A stretch of DNA of 64,000 bases from Nageia nagi (lineage: Eukaryota; Pinophyta): positions 159,526,001 to 159,590,000 of the forward strand of contig JBITNC010000001.1 of NCBI GenBank assembly GCA_050084985.1, written 5' to 3'. Position 1 is the first letter of the stretch, and every line of letters starts with the position of its first letter. Below are positions 56,590 to 64,000 of the stretch, piece after piece. Both the position numbers and the translations under genes were made by a program. The notes below the pieces were generated by a model, which did no database searches, was not told the origin of the DNA, and saw only the letters and a list, made by a program, of their open reading frames with translations.

Positions 56590-57475
56590 CACTTTTTGAG
56601 TTGAAAGAATTCTCTCAAAGGTTTCAAATTTTGGCCTTACGCCGGACTAACATATATTTCGTTAAAAATATATTGCACATATACACGCTAACAATCAATA
56701 CCCAAACCTCGTGTACTCTTCTTTGTTTCGACATATATGATTCAGAGCACTCTCAACCACAATATTCGAAGAAAAACCATCCTTAACTACTTTCTGAGGG
56801 ATTTTTAAGCTTTTTCTAACTATGGTACATGACAGAAGAATGCTGACAAAGGTTACAGAGATTGCGTTTACAGCAGACATCTTTCCAAACACTTCACGTG
56901 TATTTTCTACACGCCCACAACATGACATTGGTAAAATGTAAACAAAGGTTTCAGATTTTGGCTTTTTATTTGCTTGAAAGTCTCTTATTTATAAATCCCA
57001 TTTTATGCATGTCCTACTACTGTCCATGGAGCTGTGTTTGCATCATACGCCTTGTTAAACAATTTTCAAACCACAAAATTTGATTATACATCTACTAGGC
57101 ATTTATAACCACAAAATTTGATGAAAGACTATTTTCAACTAGTCTTTGGGGAATTTCTAAATCTTATTCCAGCTCTCCCATCATGGTACACGTTAGAAAA
57201 CACTGGCAAAGATTTCAGATTTTTGTTACACTTTTTGATAAAATTCTATTGTGCCTTTTCAGAAAAACCCTTGCTGCGCTTTTCTTGCAAATATTTACAA
57301 CTGCATTCTGTCAATCAATTCATGGTCTCAACATATCTGTTAGTTTATATCCTACTATATTGCATTTAAAAATAAATATGTCTACAATAAGTATTTTCAC
57401 GCCTTTTGGAGGAGCAAAGCTTGTTGTCAAACACTTCGCAAGTCTCTCCTTATTTAACTGATTTACAATTACCTT
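56590..57475 (+). repeat. Diverged tandem repeat, period about 350 bp
   Basis: Blocks near 56771-56875 and 57123-57225 align: GAAAAACCATCC../GAAAGACTATTT.., CTACTTTCTGAGGGATTT/CTAGTCTTTGGGGAATTT, TATGGTACA/CATGGTACA, GACAAAGGTTACAGA/GGCAAAGATTTCAGA. Further CAAAGGTTTCA-type copies lie near 56616 and 56943. The block keeps more CpG dinucleotides than its surroundings. ORFs across it are short and domain-free. It may be part of a satellite or a tandemly duplicated non-coding segment. Confidence 0.6.
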
Positions 57476-59040
57476 ATAAAATGCTTAATTGGAATTTTAA
57501 ATATAATATTTAAATTGTTATAATGTAGAGTGTTAGAGGCTTTACGAATTAGTAGAATTAATTGGTTTACGAGGATATAAATTTGATAAAGTTAATTAAT
57601 CTTAAAAACAAGGATAGTAAATAAGTGCTTGGAAAAGTTTAGACTACAAGTATTTATTTTGAAAGTTGATTTAAGTTTAGTTAATAATTGTCCACCATAT
57701 TAAGAAGGATTTCAATTCTTTTTATAATGATTTGGAAAATGATTATAGAAAATAGATCAATAGAGTTAAATAAAATCAAGTATCTCTATTTAGTAGATTT
57801 GGATTTGATGATAAAGGTAATATTTGAATTTTAAAAAAAAAAAACTATTAAGAAATTAGGTATTTATTAGAAGTATCATGAGAAAATTAATGAATCTAGA
57901 CTACTTAATTTTTAAAATATATATATATATATATTCCCCAATTAAATTTAAAATATGGTATTGATATGGTTATCCATGAATATTAAACTTTCATTTGAAT
58001 CTTGATTGAATGTTTCTTTTAATAATATTATACTTTATGGTCAAGGAAGAGAGGTGGCTTCCACAAGGCATAAAACCTCTTGAGACCACAATGGAGATAA
58101 ATTCTCAATAGAGGATGTGCTATTTTTGGTTGTAAATAATTGTATGAATTAAAAATATGATGTATATATGCATTTAGGTCCAAAAGTGATGAGTTGTCCT
58201 GATCCTTTCATGCTCGAGATCCATTCCTAGTACTTAAGATCATTCATCCATGGAAAACCTTGAAGTGTATGTGAAAAGAAGATTGCAAGAGTAATTATGA
58301 AGACCCATTCTCACCATAAATCTCATGGCCTAAGGAGATTCCAAATTATGTATTTATTGATATTGGATGTACTAAGCTAATCCATATGCCAAAGGTTATG
58401 ATCTTTGTATGATTTAAACTCATTTTTAAAAGTAATGTATTCATCATGATTAGCATTTATCTCATTAGATGATCAATGGTATGTAGTATAGTATTTATAA
58501 AGATTTCAAGTCAAAGATGGAGATGATTTGCTATGTATTAATGATATGTTTTAGAGGTATGTTTCCAAATTTTACCATAAGACTATTTTAATTTCTCTCC
58601 TTGTAATAACTCGTGTGATAAAAGTAGTCTCATTTATTGTATGTTTGGATTATATTTAAATAAGATGCTTTAGTTTATTAAATTATCTATTTCTTGCTTA
58701 TTGATTATTGAATGAATTGTTAACTTTGAGATTTAATGAGTTTATGTTTTACATAGTATATTAATGAATGAAGTGGAAAATAGCATTAGAAAATGCCACC
58801 TAAGTTACATGACCTCACATGTGAAACCAAAGTGGGTTACGATTTTTATGTATTTGTAAGTTATCTAGATTGATTAATGAAATTTATGACTTATTAAGAA
58901 GTAGTAGATTGTGAAAATAAATAGGGATTAAATGAATATTATTCAAATGATAATACAAGGGTCTAAGGGATCAACAAGAAATAAGAACCCTAAATAAATC
59001 CACTATCATCCCAAATGTTTGGAAAGGATCACAAATGAAT
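57476..59040. other. Unassigned DNA
   Basis: No gene is recognised. A short (AT)n tract lies at 57918-57934. Confidence 0.35.
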
Positions 59041-59074
59041 CATATGGACCCAAATTTAAATTTAGGTCCATATG
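59041..59074. other. 34-bp near-perfect palindrome
   Basis: CATATGGACCCAAATTT is followed directly by its reverse complement with a single mismatched pair (16 of 17 positions pair). There is no spacer, so it could form a cruciform. Context is unknown. Confidence 0.85.
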
Positions 59075-60537
59075 GGAAATCTTAGGAACCCTTTTGGGAA
59101 TAAATGGGATCAATTGGGATAGTTTGGGGATACTATGGAAAATCATTTAGGATACTTAGGATTGTTATGGGATCTAGATATTAAGATTCTCAAACAGTGA
59201 TTTGTAATTAAACTAGTAAATCTTTATGGTATAATAAATACCTCACAAACTTAAGGATACGATAACTAAGTCCAAATAAAATAAGGGAATGATAATCAGA
59301 AGTAACCACTTGTAAGCGAGGATAGGGATACCCGATGAATGCACCCTTGTACTTATGAATAAAGGATGTAGACTAAATAAAGTTGATAAGGTATCTATAT
59401 ATAATGTATGTGGGATATAAGTCTACTAACAGTAAACCTTGAGATTCTAACAAATTGATAAATGATAAAAAAAAATTGGTACTAGATGGTGAAAGATTGA
59501 GTGGCGTTATAATTAATATGCCACTACTTATGTCGATTTGTAACTAGAAGTAAATGGTATAAGGTGTTTGGCCCCAAGTGTGGCTCATATCTTCTATTTC
59601 TAGTAGAAGTGGCTACTTTTCCCCTATTCCTATTCCCACCCATCCCATTTCATGAGTTAGTAAGATGAGTGTATAAGATCCTTATTATTAGATACATACC
59701 TAAGAGAAAGTTTTCTCTAGTTATGCCCTCCCTTCTTCTTCCAATATCTTTTAGCTCATTGGTTCAAGAACTTGCCTTTAAATTTTAAATTTATTCCACA
59801 TATATGCAATCATATCCCTTTCAAAAATAAAAGTACTCCATTAATTCATTATCATGTAGTTAAATCTGCAATAAGAAAGTTGAACCCTATCCTAAAAAAA
59901 TTGCTTTATAACTTGAACCCTATCTTGTTAAGTGCATATTAATTAAATTCTCTACCATTAAAATGATTTTTTAACTCAACATGTGTACTAATTATATATT
60001 ATTTACTTTACTTCCCTACTAATCTACGAAAGAACCACTTGTCATAATAAGATTACTTGTAAAGAAATCATCACTAAGTACATGTATCTTTGCATCATAC
60101 CATGAATATTCTTCAAGGATACCCCTCTTCTCGCTAAGAAAAAAAACCTGAATGGAGAACTTCTTTTCACCCAAAATCTTGAAGAAGCTAATAAAACCCA
60201 ACTTGAGATCCCTTGTGATATTTTCCTCTTAGTGTTTCTATATGGGGAAGAAGTACCATAGCTTGTTCAAATTTAGTTGGAGTATTATAGGGTTTTAAAG
60301 GTAATACTTGTGACTTAAAAATAAAATGGATAAGGCCTCTTGTATGAGTGCAAAACCTCTAAACATATAGGTTAATTATCAAAATTAGCTTCTATATATG
60401 CATACATAGCCTAACACCCTAGTGGCTTCCCAATGCGTATTGATCTTATCTATCTAAAAGAAGAGTATTTTTGTAAGATTTCAAATAATTTTGATGAGAA
60501 AATGCTCTAATTATAGCAAATTTCTAGGATATGAAAG
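59075..60537. other. Unassigned DNA
   Basis: No domain-bearing ORF; a 60-codon minus-strand ORF at 60019-60201 is unrecognised. Confidence 0.35.
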
Positions 60538-60870
60538 GAGTAGTGATGTAAGCAAGTAATACTAAAAGTTTCATAGCAGCTAAGTGTTCTGAGACATAAA
60601 AGGAAGTGATGTCAGTAAAATAGAGGCTCATCTAAAATTGGACCTTAGGAGTAGTGATGTCAGCAAGTAATACTAAAAGTTTCGTAGTAGTTAAGTGTTC
60701 TAGGACATAAAAGGAAGTGATGTTAATAGAATAGAGGTTCGTCTAAATCAAACCCCAGGAGTAGTGATGTTAGCAAGTAATGCTAGAAAGTTCTACGATA
60801 GCTAAGTCAATTGATTCTAGAGCATGAAAGGATGTAACATTAGTAAAGTAAAGTGAAGCCCATTTTGGCC
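60538..60870 (+). repeat. 110-bp tandem repeat, three copies
   Basis: Unit starts GAGTAGTGATGT lie at 60538, 60649 and 60759 (periods 111 and 110). Each unit contains AGCAAGTAAT and AAAGGA followed by a second GT-rich sub-repeat (AGTGATGTCAGTAAAATAGAGG in copy 1). Copies 1 and 2 are closest; copy 3 is more diverged. Confidence 0.88.
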
Positions 60871-62159
60871 AAAAGAATGGGTTCAAAGAAGGATGACATC
60901 ATGTTAAGACTAAAATCTCCTAGAGTTATTTACTTCACCTTACAAAGGTGCAAAAAGGAAGTGACATTAACAAAAATAAAAAGAACTTTCAAAATCAAAG
61001 TCCAAAGACCAATGATGTCAGATGTAACAAAAAGAATCTTTGCCCAAGCAAAACTTCATCAAAGAACTCTGGAACATGTGTCAAATATTGAGAAGGCTCT
61101 AAAACAACCACTGGAAGATTAAGAAACTCTAGAATCACCATAGTCAATCAGACAACCTTTTGTAATTGTAATACAAGTTCAAATAGCACCCAAGAAGCAT
61201 GCCCATCATAATTTAGAGGCAATTATAGTTTTAGACCTTTCAATTTTAGAAATAAAATGCCATGTGGTAGAGATAGTTTGCTATTTATTAAAAGAAGGCC
61301 AGAATCTTTAGGCCATTTTGTAACTGCTTTATTTCAATCATTTTGTAATTGCTCCAACCTAGTATAAATTTAGTCAAAGATAGAAAAAAGAGGTTGGAAT
61401 CCCTAGTATTGCCCCTTGTATTTGTTTTTGTAAACCTTTTGTTCTATTAGTTATACAATGTCATCTTAACCTTTCTTGTCCAACACTTGGTGTTATTATT
61501 CTTAATTTGGTTATATTATGGCAAGTAATGGATATTTCCTAAATGATAACAATGAGTTGTTAGTATAACTATGTCTACTTATATGGAAGAGTTGAGATGA
61601 AGAATACTTTAGAGAATGAAAGCTTACACCATGGCTACTACACTAGATTCTTGCCAAGGTTTCATGCTATGTGAAAGCCTATGCTGAACTTGTGATCTGC
61701 CCCTTTTGCTTTACTCTTTCTCCCTATCTCTTTTATTTTATTTCTTGCACTCTATCTTCTTTCATTTCTTGCTTGTTATTTATTTTTTCATCTGCACCTA
61801 ATGGATAAGGAACCAACCTACTCTGAGGATCAAGTTACTATGTTAGCCTATTCATGATATACTTTCGTTGAATTGTCCAAGAGTGTATATATTACTCAAT
61901 TTCCATCAAAAGCTTCATTTATGGCATAGGATTTTAGAACAAACTCTTAGGTCAATACTTGAGTGTTAATTAAGAATTGATCTAGTTGTTCAATAATATA
62001 AGTCGATCCTTATGTATTATTATTTGATATGAAAATGATATTATTTGGAATATTGCAAGTAATTTATAAATTATCCCATGAGTTTTTAAGATTGATTCAA
62101 TTGATAAATAATTTTTTGATTCTCCTCTGATGAGATAATAATATTGAAATCACCCCATA
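60871..62159. other. Unassigned DNA, one unrecognised ORF
   Basis: An 89-codon ORF at 60853-61122 is Lys/Arg-rich and starts within the third 110-bp repeat. I recognise no family and it may be chance. The rest has no features. Confidence 0.3.
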
Positions 62160-62381
62160 GAATAACTTTATAGGTTGGGAATATTGGAGAAATGAAACAA
62201 AATTACATTTATATTAATGATAAGGGTTTAAATACAATGGAGAAGTAGGAGTTACATTCCCATAGAGATAACTGAATTAACCATAAAAATGAATATGAAA
62301 TATTATGATAAATACTAAAGTATTAATTAAAGGTATAGATACCTAAAGTATCTATTATTATCTAATGTAGTATTTCTAACA
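62160..62381 (-). repeat. Minus-strand copia 3' LTR (partial)
   Basis: On the minus strand TGTTAGAAATACTAC starts at 62381, just after ACGAGGG, a short purine tract in the polypurine position. It follows the copia RNase H relic. A TATA-like TGTATTTAAACCC is at about 62228-62240. The far end is not defined because no second copy is present. Confidence 0.6.
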
Positions 62382-63660
62382 CCCTCGTAATGCATTAGGT
62401 CTTCAAAGAACATGAGAGGAAGCTCTAAAAGTACTCAAACTTTCCACTATCAATAGATTTGGTGAAGACATCTACAATTTGCTTCTTCATATAAATATAA
62501 TGGATTTGAATGTTGTGTAGTGAAATCTAGTCATGGATGAAATGCACCTATATCTCAATATGTTTGGTGCATTAGTGAAAAATAAGATTACAAACAATGT
62601 ACAATATACTTTAATTATCATAATGTAGAACTATGGGTTATTTCTATGAAATTCATATGTCTTTCAAACTGTGAGGTAACCATAATTCTTCACAAATAAC
62701 ATCTCCTATAGCATGATATTTAGAATATATGGTAGATCTTGATTTTATGCTTTATTTCTTGCTACCCGATGAAATTGGTCCAAATCCAAGGAAGAACACA
62801 TATATTGTTGTTGATCTTATATCATCTAAGGATCCTTCACAATTTTCATTTTTAATCCATACAAGATGAACTTATCATTCTTCTTGTACTCCAAGCCATA
62901 GCTACCAGTTCCACATATGTATCTCAAAACATGCTTTACCATAGTCCAGTGGTCCATCTTTTGTTCATGTATGAATCTTGACAGATATCTAACAATATAG
63001 CAAATATCCAACCTATTGTATGCTAGGTAAATCAACCCTCAAAGTATTTGATAGTATAGAGTTGCATTCACCAATAGAGAAAAATCATTGTATGATAAAT
63101 GTAAACTAGATTCAATTAACATGGACATCAATTGGAAATCTTTCATCCTAAATTTCTCCAACAATATCTTATTGTACTTCATTTATGAAATAAATATTCA
63201 ATATTGCATTTGTTAGACCTTCAATTCAAGGCAATAGTGAAGTAAACCAAGGTCATTCATGTTGAATGATCTTTTTAGGTCATATTTTCAAGACATGATC
63301 AACTCTTTAGTGTTTCTTATTATAACTAAATCATTGACATATACTACAAGTATGACAATCTCCCCCCGACCCTCCATGTTGTGGAAGGTATAGGTTAGGA
63401 TCACATGGACTCCTATTGAAGCCAAGTTATAGTAGGTGGTCATCAATTTTTATTTACCAAGATCTTAGAGCCTGTTTCAAGCCATACAATAAGTTTATGA
63501 ATTTACATATTTTTCTTTTACCTAGATCAATCAAACCCTTCAAGTTTCTACATATAGACTTCTTCCTCTAAGTCTTCATTTAGGAAGGTGCTCTTCACAT
63601 ACATTTGATGTATTTTCTAGATAGATTGAGTTAGTTATTGCAAAAACAATTTTCATGATC
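62382..63660 (-). pseudogene. pol: Minus-strand copia RT and RNase H relic
   Basis: Minus strand from about 63660 to 62400. FLNEDLEEEVYM and LYGLKQALRSW-type RT segments (63590-63440), then a YVNDLVI box in place of YVDD (near 63345). The RT-RNase H linker at 63035-62826 (MIYLAYNRLDICYIVRYLSRF, then HVLRYICGTGSYGLEYKK) matches the 'LmYla.tRPDI...v...sRf' signature. RNase H pieces follow to about 62470 (a Y-S-K-Y-H-A-like segment and KKQIVDVFTKSI-like end). Many stops and frame changes. The 5' half of the element lies outside the window or is lost. Confidence 0.85.
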
Positions 63661-63912
63661 TTCATCTTGGTTGTGGGAGTGTTGTTAATTTTTTTTAGTA
63701 TATATATAGTATCTCTATGTAATTGGTATGTGTCATAGTTAATAATAGTGTCTAGCAGTCAACTTATTGTGCAAGATAATGATGCCCACCAATAAGCTAC
63801 AATGATAGCCATAATGGAATAATAGTGTAGCCCAAATAAAGAGATAGCAATGTAACAATTATTAGTAGTACAAGTTTATTATGGGGACTTTAAGTTTGTG
63901 AAGTCCGATAAA
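63661..63912. other. Unassigned DNA
   Basis: Nothing is recognised beyond the copia relic. Confidence 0.3.
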
Positions 63913-63990
63913 AAGTTAAATGGTAAATTGTAAATGTTAAATGGTAAATGGTAAATTTTAAAAGGTAAATGGTAAATGGTAAAATGTTAA
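63913..63990 (+). repeat. (TAAATGG)n-type short tandem repeat
   Basis: Units like TTAAATGG, TAAATGG and TAAATTG repeat about ten times up to the window end, with a few interruptions. Confidence 0.85.
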
Positions 63991-64000
63991 TGTGAAAGTA

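Noticed and set aside
57118-57461. Two overlapping ORFs of 83 and 92 codons
   Set aside because: They lie in a non-coding tandem repeat, overlap in different frames and have no recognisable domain.

Overview
This window looks like plant nuclear DNA from a large, repeat-rich, strongly AT-biased genome. The evidence is plant-type Ty3/gypsy and Ty1/copia LTR retrotransposons, a plant mobile domain (PMD) reading frame, and a relic of a PLS-class pentatricopeptide-repeat (PPR) gene. I cannot name the species. A seed plant with a very large genome fits best, but that is inference. I see no intact host gene. Nearly everything recognisable is a decayed retrotransposon, mostly of the Tat/Ogre side of Ty3/gypsy (gag and protease, a spacer with a G-patch-like stretch, RT, RNase H, a second RNase H, integrase).

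Layout. 0-4.4 kb: PPR pseudogene fragments (minus), a 27-bp coding-type tandem repeat, and old dispersed repeats. 4.47-16.14 kb: element A, a gypsy relic with recognisable LTRs (about 4466-5109 and 15539-16142). Its pol gene was split by a nested copia element (6247-11292) that carries a CAAAA target duplication. A long (GA)n microsatellite follows the 3' LTR. About 16.6-22.9 kb: element B, a minus-strand Tat-type relic with its 3' LTR starting at 17428 and a decayed pol. 22.9-29.3 kb: non-coding DNA with hairpins and a large tandem duplication. 29.3-32.9 kb: element C, a gypsy relic with most of RT and RNase H deleted; its 3' LTR starts at 32249. 32.92-51.12 kb: element D, a complete but mutated 18.2-kb Tat-like element inserted at or near the end of C's LTR. 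51-64 kb: old unrecognised DNA, several short tandem arrays, a tRNA-like relic, and a minus-strand copia relic near the end.

Element D is the most informative part. Its order is 5' LTR (848 bp), a 1.9-kb leader, gag-protease, spacer, RT-RNase H-RNase H-integrase, an extra sense ORF of about 400 codons containing an internal duplication, a structured non-coding stretch, five exact-length 145-bp tandem repeats, an antisense PMD gene with a likely intron, a polypurine tract and the 3' LTR (849 bp). The LTRs are about 96% identical by eye. The gag-pol frame has 29 in-frame stops. At least 28 can be explained by one C-to-T change in a CAA, CAG or CGA codon, the expected mark of methylated-cytosine decay in a silenced element.

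The most novel-looking signals are also in D: (1) an array of leader hairpins whose repeat copies keep base pairing through compensatory substitutions; (2) a 14-bp perfect stem followed by two stem-loops with identical loops and co-varying stems downstream of the extra ORF; (3) the internally duplicated extra ORF; (4) a 20-21-bp iterated motif placed in both LTRs, the leader and the region upstream of the antisense gene, with similar motifs in the LTR of element B.
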